Source of the DNA: Streptomyces albipurpureus
GTDB taxonomy: Bacteria; Actinomycetota; Actinomycetes; Streptomycetales; Streptomycetaceae
DNA length: 64,000 bases
Direction: 5' to 3'
Assembly: GCF_023701525.1 (NCBI RefSeq)
Contig: NZ_JAMQAW010000002.1
Coordinates: forward strand, 68,496 to 132,495
In this document: positions 7,484 to 15,508 of the stretch, in pieces
How positions within the stretch are numbered: the stretch's first letter is position 1
Layout of the letters: each line of letters begins with the position of its first letter
The notes under the pieces: generated by a model
Databases searched by the model: none
The model's input: only the letters and a program-made list of their open reading frames with translations
Told to the model about the DNA's origin: nothing
Translations under genes and position numbers: made by a program

Positions 7484-8221
7484 ATGAACTCCATATCTGT
7501 CAGAGCCCTGCTCGTTCGCGGAATGCTCGCGGGCCTGATCGCCGGCGGCTTCGCCATGGCCGTCGCGTACTTTCTCGGTGAAGGCCCGGTGGACGCGGCC
7601 ATCGCCTTCGAGGAAAGCCATAGTCACGAGCACGGCGGCGAGGAACTGGTCAGCCGTGCCCTGCAGTCCACGGCCGGTCTCGCCACCGGTGTGCTCGTCT
7701 TCGGGGTGGCAATCGGTGGGATCGCCGCCCTGGCCTACTGCGTGGCGCTCGGCCGCATCGGCGGTTTCGGTCCGCGGGCCACGGCGGTGCTGGTCGCCGG
7801 CGGTGCCCTGGTGACCGTGTATGTGGTGCCGTATCTGAAGTATCCGCCGAACCCTCCGGCGGTCGGTGACCCAGCCACCATCGGAAAGCGCACCGCGCTG
7901 TACTTCCTGATGGTCGTGCTCAGTGTGCTGCTCGCGGTGGCAGTGGTGATCCTGGGGCAGCGGTTGGCTCCTCAGCTGGGCAACTGGAACGCGACGCTCG
8001 TCGCGGTCGCGGCCTTCGTTGTCGCGGCCGGGCTGGCCTTTGCGTTCCTGCCGTCGTTCAACGAGGTTCCCGAGGGGTTCCCCGCCACGGTGGTGTGGGA
8101 GTTCCGACTCGCGACGCTCGCCATTCAGGTGACGGTGTGGACCGTCTTCGGGCTGGTCTTCGGCGAGCTGGCCGAACGCCTGCTCACTCCGCAGAAGACG
8201 CCGGCAGCGGCCGTGAGCTGA
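7484..8221 (+). CDS. cbtA: CbtA, cobalt transporter membrane subunit
   Basis: 245 residues, starting at MNSISVRALLVRGMLAG; an upstream in-frame extension overlaps cbtB and is not conserved. Five to six TM helices are visible (near residues 8-30, 62-84, 94-112, 138-160, 168-188 and 208-230). A His-rich loop EESHSHEHGGEEL follows helix 1 and is the likely cobalt-binding site, as in the CbtA family. It forms an operon with cbtB under the B12 riboswitch. Confidence 0.93.
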   Translation: MNSISVRALLVRGMLAGLIAGGFAMAVAYFLGEGPVDAAIAFEESHSHEHGGEELVSRALQSTAGLATGVLVFGVAIGGIAALAYCVALGRIGGFGPRATAVLVAGGALVTVYVVPYLKYPPNPPAVGDPATIGKRTALYFLMVVLSVLLAVAVVILGQRLAPQLGNWNATLVAVAAFVVAAGLAFAFLPSFNEVPEGFPATVVWEFRLATLAIQVTVWTVFGLVFGELAERLLTPQKTPAAAVS

Positions 8222-8395
8222 CCGGCCCCTCATGGGCCTCCAGGACCTGCGGTTCCTGGGCGGACGCCCCGTCCCGCCCGCCCGGGAAGCGCAGGTCCGA
8301 GACAGAGGTCCGAAGCACAGACCCGAGGGAAGGGTCCGAGGAAAGGGTCCGATTCCTTCAAGACCGCCAGCTCATCCCGTGCCTACGCTGACCCC

Positions 8396-8791
8396 ATGAC
8401 TCCACGACTCGATGCCATCAGCATCGTCACCTCCGACATGTCCGCGTCCCTCGCCTTCTACCGCCGTCTCGGACTCGATATCCCAGCCGATGCGGCCAAC
8501 GCCCCGCATGTGGAGGCGACCCTCCCCAGCGGGCTCCGTGTCCTGTGGGACACCGAGGAGGTGATGCGCTCCTTCGATCCCGGGTGGACCCGGCCGACAG
8601 CCGGTAGCGAACGGCTCGGGCTGGCCTTCGTCTGTGCGAGTCCCGCGGAAGTCGACTCGCTCTACGCCGAGCTGATCGAGGCGGGCCACCAGGGCTACCT
8701 CAAGCCCTGGGACGCGGTCTGGGGCCAGCGCTACGCGGTCGTCCTCGACCCTGACGACTGCGGTGTCTCACTCTTCGCGGACGCGCGGTAG
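8396..8791 (+). CDS. VOC-family (glyoxalase/bleomycin-resistance fold) protein
   Basis: 131 residues forming two beta-alpha-beta-beta-beta modules, as in the vicinal oxygen chelate superfamily: ISIVTSDMSASLAFYRRLGLDI at the start and AVVLDPDDCGVSLFAD at the end. Members include glyoxalases, dioxygenases and antibiotic-binding proteins, so the substrate cannot be assigned. Its last 61 bp overlap the 3' end of the convergent AraC gene. Confidence 0.85.
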   Translation: MTPRLDAISIVTSDMSASLAFYRRLGLDIPADAANAPHVEATLPSGLRVLWDTEEVMRSFDPGWTRPTAGSERLGLAFVCASPAEVDSLYAELIEAGHQGYLKPWDAVWGQRYAVVLDPDDCGVSLFADAR

Positions 8792-9465
8792 CCGCTCAGC
8801 GTCATCCCGGTGAGATCGCGCATTTCCCGGGCGAGGTGCGCCTGATCGGCGCAGCCCGCGGTGACCGCGGCAGCGGCGTACGGCACCCCCCTCCAGATGA
8901 GGGCGAGCGCCCGTTGCAGCCGCAGTACGCGGGCCAGCGTCTTGGGCCCGTAGCCAAAGGCGTCGCGGGAGCGGCGGTGCAGTTGCCGGGTGCCGAGTCC
9001 GGCCGCATCGGCGGCAGCCGCGACCGTGTCACCCGCGTCCAGTCGCCGGACGATCTCACTCAGGGCTGGATCGGGTGGTCCGGCCCGACGCGCCGCGGCC
9101 AGCGCCACTGCCTCTAGTTCCGCCGCGGGGTCGGCGGCGGTGTCCACCCGCTCAGTGAGCTCACGCGCGCTGCCCGCACCCCAGAGGGCGTCCAGTCCCA
9201 CCCGTAGGTCCCGTAGCTCATGGGCGGGTGTGCCCAGGACCGCGGGCGCCGTGCCGGGGGCGAAGCGCACCCCCGCCCATCGCGTCCCTGGCGTGGGCCG
9301 CGGAAGGTGGGAGCGGGTGTCAGGCCCGGCGACGAGCAGTTGCCCAGGGGTCCAGATGAGGTCCATACAGCCGTCGGGGAGTACGGGCCTGGCGTGGCCG
9401 TGCTCGGCAGGCGTCCGGGTCCACACGATGGCGCCGGGGAGCCGGGCTGCCCGCTCTTCGTACAT
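8731..9465 (-). CDS. AraC-family transcriptional regulator
   Basis: 244 residues from MYEERAARLPGA; a longer in-frame reading to 9624 would overlap the neighbouring yihY gene. The N-terminal half resembles the DUF6597-type sensor with the LPDGCMDLIW motif. The C-terminal ~90 residues form the HTH_18 domain: AAAADAAGLGTRQLHRR is the first helix-turn-helix and AAVTAGCADQAHLAREMRDL the second. It ends inside the convergent VOC gene and may control neighbours, but no operator is evident. Confidence 0.88.
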   Translation of the reverse strand: MYEERAARLPGAIVWTRTPAEHGHARPVLPDGCMDLIWTPGQLLVAGPDTRSHLPRPTPGTRWAGVRFAPGTAPAVLGTPAHELRDLRVGLDALWGAGSARELTERVDTAADPAAELEAVALAAARRAGPPDPALSEIVRRLDAGDTVAAAADAAGLGTRQLHRRSRDAFGYGPKTLARVLRLQRALALIWRGVPYAAAAVTAGCADQAHLAREMRDLTGMTLSGYRASAKSETPQSSGSRTTA

Positions 9466-9515
9466 GCCATCGAGGGTAGTACGCCCGGTGAGCAGGCCCG
9501 GCTCGGCGAATCCGT

Positions 9516-10688
9516 TCACTGCCCGGGGGGATTGTCCCGGTCGGTCGGCGGTGGCGACTTGTGGTTGTCGCGGCTCGTATGGAGTCGGGACCTCACATCG
9601 TCCGGGGGAAGGAACCGCGACCACCGTTCGGGGAACTCCGATGGCATCTCGCCGCTCCCCCCGTCGTCGTCATCGTCATCGTCCTCGTAGAGATGGGCTG
9701 CTCGGGCACGCGCGACGACCTCCGCCGCCAGCGCGGCACGGATGCGTTCATTCGACGCACGGGCCGCCGCGGTGGCTGCGGCGGGCCAAACCCGGTCGAT
9801 CGCGGCGTTCACTGCCGCGCCCACCAGAACCGCGAACGCCGAGATCCCGATCCACAGCAGCACGGCGATCGGCGCGGCCAGGGAGCCGTAGATCGTGGGC
9901 CCCTCGACCGTATTGGTGAGATAGATCCTCAGCAGGAAGCTGCCGAACACCCACATCCCGAGGGCGACCAGGGCACCGGGCACATCCTCGATCCAGGGGG
10001 ACCGTACGGGAACCGAGACATGGTAGAGGGTGGTCAGGAAGGCGATGGAGAGCAGACTGACCACCGGCCAGTACAGGATGGTGACCAGGGTGGTCCCCCA
10101 GGGCAGCAGCGCCACCACTCGATCGGGCCCGACCACCGCCAGCGGGAGCACCACCGCGCCGATCAGCAGGGCGATGATGTAGAGCAGAAACGCCAGGAGC
10201 CGGGTCGCGACGATGCCGCGCTGCCCGTCGAGGCCGTACATCACGGTGATCGTGTCGATGAAGACATTGACCGCCCGCGACCCCGACCACAGGGCGATGG
10301 CGAAACCGATGGAGATGATGTCCGGCCGGCCGCCGTGGGTGACGTCCTCCAGCAGCGGTTTGGCGATGTCGTTGACTCCGCGGTCGGACAGGACCGTGCC
10401 CACGGCATTGAGGATGTTCTCCTCGATGGAGGCGACCGTGGTGGTGCTGGTCCAGTCGTCTATGTAGCCGAGGAGCCCGATGAGGCCGAGCATCAGTGGC
10501 GGCAGGGACAGCAGCGTGAAGAACGCGGCCTCGGCTGCGAGACCCAGGATGCGGTACTCGATGCACGAATTGACCGTGTCCTTCAGCAGCAACCATGTCA
10601 TCTTCCGCTTGGAGACGTTGCGGTAGAGGACTCGAGCTCGATGGAGCCGGCCCGATGGCCGCTCGGGTGTTTCATTTGCTGCCTGCAC
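9516..10688 (-). CDS. YihY/BrkB-family multipass membrane protein
   Basis: About 390 residues with six or more TM segments and the family core GLAAEAAFFTLLSLPPLML near the N-terminus, GSRAVNVFIDTITVMYGL in the middle and YGSLAAPIAVLLWIGISAFA near the end. The C-terminal tail is cytoplasmic and charged, with seven consecutive Asp. Function is not established for the family (once mis-assigned as RNase BN). I chose GTG 10688 because the residues after it (QAANETPERPSGR, then VLYRNVSKRK) recall Streptomyces homologues. The ribosome binding site overlaps it closely, and ATG 10601 is an alternative. It diverges from aidB with an 17-bp gap. Confidence 0.88.
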   Translation of the reverse strand: MQAANETPERPSGRLHRARVLYRNVSKRKMTWLLLKDTVNSCIEYRILGLAAEAAFFTLLSLPPLMLGLIGLLGYIDDWTSTTTVASIEENILNAVGTVLSDRGVNDIAKPLLEDVTHGGRPDIISIGFAIALWSGSRAVNVFIDTITVMYGLDGQRGIVATRLLAFLLYIIALLIGAVVLPLAVVGPDRVVALLPWGTTLVTILYWPVVSLLSIAFLTTLYHVSVPVRSPWIEDVPGALVALGMWVFGSFLLRIYLTNTVEGPTIYGSLAAPIAVLLWIGISAFAVLVGAAVNAAIDRVWPAAATAAARASNERIRAALAAEVVARARAAHLYEDDDDDDDGGSGEMPSEFPERWSRFLPPDDVRSRLHTSRDNHKSPPPTDRDNPPGQ

Positions 10689-10705
10689 CTCCTTACCGTA
10701 TCGGC

Positions 10706-12340
10706 ATGGCAGCAAGCACCCACACAGTGACCAACCAGCCTCCACCCCTGGTGGGGTACGACGTCTACGCGTCGGATCGGGCCCTGACGGAGGCCGTGGA
10801 GCGGCATGTCGTCCCCGAGGCTCTCGACGAGGCCCAGCAGGAGCTGACGGAACTGGGTCGGGCTTCCGGTTCAGCTCAGGTGCAGGAGTGGGGGAAGCTG
10901 GCGAATGAGAACCCGCCGCGGCTGCGCACCCATGACCGCTACGGGAACCGGATCGACGAGGTGGACTTCCATCCGGCCTGGCATCGGCTGCTCGGCCACG
11001 CCGTGTCGGCTGGGCTGACGGGCGCCTGGAGCAGACCGTCTGGCCATGTCCGGCGGGCGGCTGGGTTTCTGCTGTGGACCCAGGCGGAAGCGGGCAACGG
11101 GTGCCCGCTGTCGATGACCCACGCCGCTGTGCCCGCGCTACGTACCGATCCGGAGCTGGCGGCCGCGTGGGAGCCCCGACTGACCTCCCGGGCGTATACG
11201 GCGGGGATGCTGCCCCCGGCGGCCAAGGCGGGGAATCTCCTGGGGATGGGGATGACGGAGAAGCAGGGTGGCACCGATGTGCGGGCCAACACCACGTCAG
11301 CAGCGCCTCTGGACGCGGCTGGTGAGTATCTACTGACCGGCCACAAGTGGTTCTGCTCCGCGCCGATGTCCGACGGCTTCCTGGTGCTGGCGCAGGCCCC
11401 GGCGGGTCTGACCTGCTTTCTCCTGCCGCGCGTGTTGGACGACGGAACCCGGAACACCTTCCGCATCCAGCGTCTCAAGGACAAACTGGGCAATCGATCC
11501 AATGCCTCGGCGGAGGTCGAGTTCGACGACACCTGGGCCCGCCGGGTCGGCGAGGAGGGCCGAGGGGTGCGGACCATCATCGAGATGGTGGCCGCCACCC
11601 GACTCGACTGTGTGACCGGCTCTGCGGCGCTGATGCGGCAGGCCGTGGCGCAGGCGATTCACCATTGCGCCCATCGCAGCGCCTTCGATGGACTACTCAT
11701 CGACAAACCGCTGATGCGCAATGTGCTGGCCGATCTCGCGCTGGAGTCGGAGGCCGCCACCGCCCTGGCACTGCGTCTGGCCGCCGCCTATGACTCCGGT
11801 ACGGAGCAGGAGCGGGCGTTTGCCCGGCTCGCGGTCCCCGCCGCCAAGTACTGGGTGACGAAGCGTTGTACGCCGACGGTGGCGGAGGCCTTGGAGTGCC
11901 TGGGCGGCAATGGCTACGTCGAGGAGTCCGGGCTGCCCCGACTGCTGCGTGAGTCGCCGCTCAACTCCATCTGGGAGGGATCGGGCAATGTCCAGGCGCT
12001 GGACGTGCTGAGGGTCCTCCAACGTGAACCGCTGGCCTTGAACGCCTTCCTCCAGGAGGTGGGCAAGGCGCGCGGAGCGGATCACCGACTGGACCGGGCG
12101 ATCAAGGACCTACTGACCGAACTGGCGGATCTGGAGGGAATCGAGGCCCGGGCGCGCCGGGTCACCGAGCGCATGGCGCTGGTACTCCAGGGGTCGCTGC
12201 TGGTTCGGTGGGCGCCGTCCGAGGTGGCGGACGCCTTCTGCGCCTCACGACTGGGCAGGGACTGGGGCGCCGCGTTCGGCACCTTGCCCCACACCTTGGA
12301 CCTAGGGTCCGTGGTGGAGCGGGCGCGCGCCGTGGCGTGA
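10706..12340 (+). CDS. aidB: AidB-like acyl-CoA dehydrogenase family protein
   Basis: 544 residues, longer than ordinary acyl-CoA dehydrogenases (~390) and matching the AidB subfamily. The N-terminus THTVTNQPPPLVGYDVY and FHPAWHRLL align with E. coli AidB. FAD-binding and core motifs follow: GMGMTEKQGGTDVRAN, HKWFCSAPMSDGF, ECLGGNGYVEESGLPRLLRE and NSIWEGSGNVQALDVLR. AidB binds DNA and FAD and is induced by alkylation damage; its physiological reaction is unsettled. The start is the ATG at 10706; upstream in-frame residues are antisense to yihY. Confidence 0.9.
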   Translation: MAASTHTVTNQPPPLVGYDVYASDRALTEAVERHVVPEALDEAQQELTELGRASGSAQVQEWGKLANENPPRLRTHDRYGNRIDEVDFHPAWHRLLGHAVSAGLTGAWSRPSGHVRRAAGFLLWTQAEAGNGCPLSMTHAAVPALRTDPELAAAWEPRLTSRAYTAGMLPPAAKAGNLLGMGMTEKQGGTDVRANTTSAAPLDAAGEYLLTGHKWFCSAPMSDGFLVLAQAPAGLTCFLLPRVLDDGTRNTFRIQRLKDKLGNRSNASAEVEFDDTWARRVGEEGRGVRTIIEMVAATRLDCVTGSAALMRQAVAQAIHHCAHRSAFDGLLIDKPLMRNVLADLALESEAATALALRLAAAYDSGTEQERAFARLAVPAAKYWVTKRCTPTVAEALECLGGNGYVEESGLPRLLRESPLNSIWEGSGNVQALDVLRVLQREPLALNAFLQEVGKARGADHRLDRAIKDLLTELADLEGIEARARRVTERMALVLQGSLLVRWAPSEVADAFCASRLGRDWGAAFGTLPHTLDLGSVVERARAVA

Positions 12341-12409
12341 GCCCGCGGCCGGGCCCGGCTGGAGGGGCGGTGGTACGAGAGCGGCCACTGTCAGAGATGA
12401 TCATGGTCG

Positions 12410-12439
12410 GGGTGGTGCTGCGCCGACACGGCACCACCC
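12410..12439. terminator. Hairpin downstream of aidB
   Basis: GGGTGGTGC pairs perfectly with GCACCACCC across a 12-nt loop, 70 bp after the aidB stop and about 95 bp before the next start. It may be the aidB terminator or an operator of the following regulator. Confidence 0.5.
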
Positions 12440-12532
12440 CTCGCGCTGTACACCTTCGTGCATACGCACGCCCGTTCGCGAGGGTTGCAAGGGGTTGCAG
12501 CCCGCCGTATCGCCGCCCAGGAGGAACATCGC

Positions 12533-13822
12533 GTGCAGACCAGACCGATCGACCTGGACCGACTCACAGCGATGGACACGGCCGAAGCCACCCGGTTGCT
12601 GAAGGCCATCCGCGAGGACGCGCTCAGCGGACGGCGATCGGCCATCGGCCCACGAGCGATCATCGGGGAATCGTGGCAGCGGCTCATCCACCGCGGCCTC
12701 GACCCCGACCGGGACCAGCGCGCCGGGCTCCTCCCCCGCGATGAGATCGAACGTCGCAGGAGCGAATCCCCCCTGCGCGAGGTACTGCATGTCCTACGCG
12801 ACGGACTGGTGTCGGTGGCCGAGGCCGCACAGCACATCATGGTGGTCGCCGATGCCGAGGGCCGAGTGCTGTGGCGCGAGGGCAAGACCTCGGTCCTGCG
12901 CAAAGGGGACGCCCATGGTTTTGTCGTCGGCGCGGACCTCATGGAGGAGTGTGTCGGCACCAACGGGGTGGGCACCACCCTGGTGGCCCGCCGCCCCGTC
13001 CAGGTCCACGCGGCCGAGCACTTCGTCTCTCTGCACCACAGCTGGACCTGCTCGGGCGCGCCGGTGACCGACCCGCGGGACGGCAGGCTGCTGGGGGTCA
13101 TCAACGCCAGCGGGCCGTTGGCCACCATGCATCCGGCAATGCTCGCCCTGGTCACCTCGGTCACGCGGCTCGCGGAAGCGGAACTGCGCCAGCGCCACTC
13201 CACCGCGCTGGATCGGCTGCGCGGTGTGGCGGCCCCACTGCTCTGCCGGCTCAGCGGGCGGGCGGTGGCGCTGGATGCGGACGGCTGGCCGGCGGCCGTG
13301 ACCGGAATGCCCCTGCCGGGACGCCTCCACCTGCCGAAGCCACCCAGGGGAGGTCGTATGTGGCTGCCCTCGCTGGGGATGTGCATCGTGGAGCCGCTAC
13401 CGGGCGGCTGGCTCGTACAGGTCGTCGAGGACCGCTCGATCGAGCCCGCTCGGGTCGTCCTGGACTTAAGCGGCCACCGACGGGCGTCGGTGACCGTCTA
13501 CGGCGAGGCGGGCAGCTGGACTCATGAGCTCAGCCCACGCCACGCCGAGCTGCTGTACGCACTGGCCATGCACCGTAGCGGCCGGAGTGCCGCCCAGCTG
13601 GCCGAGGCCCTCTTCGGTGACGCGAGCCGGACGGTGACCATCCGGGCGGAGATGTCCCGCCTCCGCCGCCATCTGGCCCAGGTGCTGGCGAGCCGTCCCT
13701 ATCGGTTCGCGGACTGTGTCGACCTTGAGGTCCTGGAGAGCTCGACCGGCTCCGAGGGCCTTCGCACAGGCAACGCCGGCGACGTCTACGGGACGGCGGA
13801 GGGCAGGAGCGGGGGACCGTGA
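12533..13822 (+). CDS. GAF-domain transcriptional regulator (AcoR-like N-terminus) containing a TTA codon
   Basis: 429 residues. GTG 12533 follows CAGGAGGAA with good spacing. Residues about 90-240 are a GAF sensor: GADLMEECVGTNGVGTTLV and HHSWTCSGAPVTDP, as in AcoR-type regulators. The C-terminal region (about 335-410) looks like a winged-helix DNA-binding domain, ending SRTVTIRAEMSRLRRHLAQVL. No AAA+ sigma-54 domain is present. In Streptomyces such proteins often control nearby dehydrogenase genes; here aidB is upstream. A TTA leucine codon at 13466-13468 (residue 312) is the only one I found in the window's genes, suggesting bldA-dependent translation. Confidence 0.85.
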   Translation: MQTRPIDLDRLTAMDTAEATRLLKAIREDALSGRRSAIGPRAIIGESWQRLIHRGLDPDRDQRAGLLPRDEIERRRSESPLREVLHVLRDGLVSVAEAAQHIMVVADAEGRVLWREGKTSVLRKGDAHGFVVGADLMEECVGTNGVGTTLVARRPVQVHAAEHFVSLHHSWTCSGAPVTDPRDGRLLGVINASGPLATMHPAMLALVTSVTRLAEAELRQRHSTALDRLRGVAAPLLCRLSGRAVALDADGWPAAVTGMPLPGRLHLPKPPRGGRMWLPSLGMCIVEPLPGGWLVQVVEDRSIEPARVVLDLSGHRRASVTVYGEAGSWTHELSPRHAELLYALAMHRSGRSAAQLAEALFGDASRTVTIRAEMSRLRRHLAQVLASRPYRFADCVDLEVLESSTGSEGLRTGNAGDVYGTAEGRSGGP

Positions 13823-13881
13823 CGGGTGGCGCGTCCACGGTGGTTTTGGCCCGGCGTGTCCAGCGTGATTCCCTGATATTC

Positions 13882-14445
13882 ATGAGTATCACCGTGACCA
13901 CCTGGTCCCTGGAACAGACCTCCCCGGCCGATCAACGCCCCGCCGCAGCCGCGGACCAGGTGCGGATCGTCCGGGCAGAGGTGCCTTCGCCCGAGTTCAG
14001 CCGGTTCCTCTACACCGCGGTGGGCGCTGACATCATCTGGACGGACCGGCTGGGGATGACCTACGCCGAGTGGGAAGAGGTACTCACCCGACCGGGCACG
14101 GAGACCTGGGTGGCGTACGAGAACGGCACTCCCGCCGGGTACGCCGAGATCGAGGCCCAGGACGAGGGCTCGGTGGAGATCGTCTACTTCGGGCTGATCC
14201 CGGCCTTCCGGGGGCGGCGAATCGGTGGACATCTGCTCTCCGAGGCGGTCGCACGGGCCTGGGACCTGGCGGAGCGCTGGCCGGATCGGGAGCCGACCAA
14301 GCGAGTCTGGCTGCACACCTGCTCCAAGGACGGCCCGCACGCCATGGACAACTACCAGCGGCGCGGCTTCACCCTCTTCGACACCAAAGTGACCGAGGAG
14401 CAGGAAACCCCCACCCCGGGCCCCTGGCCGGGCGCCTACAGCTGA
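13882..14445 (+). CDS. GNAT-family N-acetyltransferase
   Basis: 187 residues with the acetyl-CoA site V-x-x-x-x-R-G-R-R-I-G in YFGLIPAFRGRRIGGHLL (motif A), then LHTCSKDGPHAMDNYQRRGF (motif B). The substrate is unknown. The ATG at 13882 is chosen because the residues after it (MSITVTTWSLEQTSP) look like a natural N-terminus. It has no clear ribosome binding site and could be leaderless. An alternative GTG at 13819 overlaps the preceding stop and would couple it to the regulator. Confidence 0.85.
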   Translation: MSITVTTWSLEQTSPADQRPAAAADQVRIVRAEVPSPEFSRFLYTAVGADIIWTDRLGMTYAEWEEVLTRPGTETWVAYENGTPAGYAEIEAQDEGSVEIVYFGLIPAFRGRRIGGHLLSEAVARAWDLAERWPDREPTKRVWLHTCSKDGPHAMDNYQRRGFTLFDTKVTEEQETPTPGPWPGAYS

Positions 14446-14483
14446 CCCGCCCCCTTGCCACCCCGGGAACAGGGTGACCGGAT

Positions 14484-14683
14484 CGCCTTCCCCGCCCGCC
14501 GCCCAGGAGACACCCGCCCCGGGGACGAGGGCCACCAAGTCTGGGCGTGGGCGCGTGCAGGGAGCCCTCGGCTCCCCAGCGGGACGACTCCCGGAGGCCG
14601 GGAGAGCAAGTTCGGGATGGGGCGCGCGGGGGCGGGTGTCTCCTGGTTCGTCCGCAGGACAGGTACCCGGAGGCAAGGGTGCC
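14484..14683. repeat. Degenerate G/C-rich modules preceding module A
   Basis: This 200-bp stretch downstream of the acetyltransferase contains imperfect copies of a phrase like CTGGGCGTGGGCGCGTGCAG and GGACAGGTACCCGGAGGC. It resembles the material between the left arms at 5326-5470. No coding potential was recognised. Confidence 0.5.
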
Positions 14684-14920
14684 AAGCTTGGGCGTGGGGC
14701 CGCGCAGGGGGTGTCCCCGAAAGCGATCGACGGCAGGACTCCCTTGTCGACTCGGAATCACTTCGGGCCGTCGACGCTCCGATCGACGGCAGGACTCCCT
14801 TGTCCGCTCGGAGTCACTTCGGGCCGTCGACGCTGAGGAGTCACCCCCGACAGCCCCCGCCCCCAGCCAAACAGGCCCCCGGCCCCGGGAAACCCAAGGC
14901 CTCGACCGCCAGCAGCCTCA
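14684..14920 (+). repeat. Third copy of module A, with an internal 56-bp tandem duplication
   Basis: The segment starts GCTTGGGCGTGGGGCCGCGC and matches the module A arm at 5967-6137, including GGGTGTCCCCGAAAGCGATC and CTGAGGAGTCACCCCCGA. A 56-bp unit (GATCGACGGCAGGACTCCC to GTCGACGCT) occurs twice in tandem, at 14725-14780 and 14781-14836. No gene is recognisable in it. Confidence 0.85.
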
Positions 14921-14937
14921 CCAAGGGGGCACCTCAG

Positions 14938-15150
14938 CCCGTCCGGCGTTTGAGGACGGAACCCCACGCCCCAGGCGAGGACAACCGACAAGGGGGCGCC
15001 AATCCCAGGCACCCAAAGCCTCGGGCACAGGCAACCCACCAGAGGCACCCCGCCCAGGGGACCTCCGGCGCCTGAGGACGAAACCGCCCACCCCGGTGAG
15101 AACGTCAAAGCAAGGGCCACGCCCCCAAGCCCCCACCCGGGGGACTCCCA
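14938..15150 (+). repeat. Module B copies following module A
   Basis: One clear core CCGGCGTTTGAGGAC lies at 14943-14957 and a degenerate one, CCGGCGCCTGAGGAC, at 15065-15079. The unit body (GGAACCCC, GGGGGCGCC, CCCGCCCAGGGG) is still visible. The A-then-B order repeats that at 5967-6445. Confidence 0.75.
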
Positions 15151-15232
15151 GGCATCTCACGATGCAAGACCCCAATGTCCGCCATATGGATGATGGTGGA
15201 CTGCCATCGGACCGCCATGCCACGCTTCCGTC

Positions 15233-15316
15233 ATGTCTCGGACTGGAATTGCCTTGGTGAGTCGACGCCACGTCGATCTCGGCCGCATGTCCAGCGCCAT
15301 CTGTCCCCCCTGCTGA
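15233..15316 (+). CDS. Cys-containing leader peptide ahead of the sulfur operon
   Basis: A 27-codon ORF encoding MSRTGIALVSRRHVDLGRMS then SAICPPC. It resembles the actinobacterial putative leader peptides with R-R-H-V-D-L-x-R and a Cys near the end that precede sulfur-metabolism genes. It lies 192 bp upstream of sirA. Inference: ribosome stalling at its Cys codons (positions 24 and 27) when charged tRNA-Cys is scarce could raise expression of the operon. No clear ribosome binding site is seen, so it may be leaderless. No obvious attenuator hairpin was found before sirA. Confidence 0.75.
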   Translation: MSRTGIALVSRRHVDLGRMSSAICPPC

Positions 15317-15508
15317 CAGCCCAGCACAGCCGAGCATTTCACCGACTGAGCTCCACAGCCCAACAGAGCATTCCCAGCCCCGCTGAGTCACCGAGCCCGC
15401 AGCCGCCGCACTTAGCCCCTTGGGTTCACCTGCCCTGCGCACCGTCGCGCGCCCTCACGAGTGTGCAGCTCAGAGCCGCCCTCCTGTTGTCTCGAAGGAC
15501 ATATCGCT

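Noticed and set aside
9561..10730. 389-residue plus-strand frame opposite yihY
   Set aside because: Antisense shadow; yihY has clear TM and family motifs, while this frame is Asp/Gly/Arg-rich without a domain.
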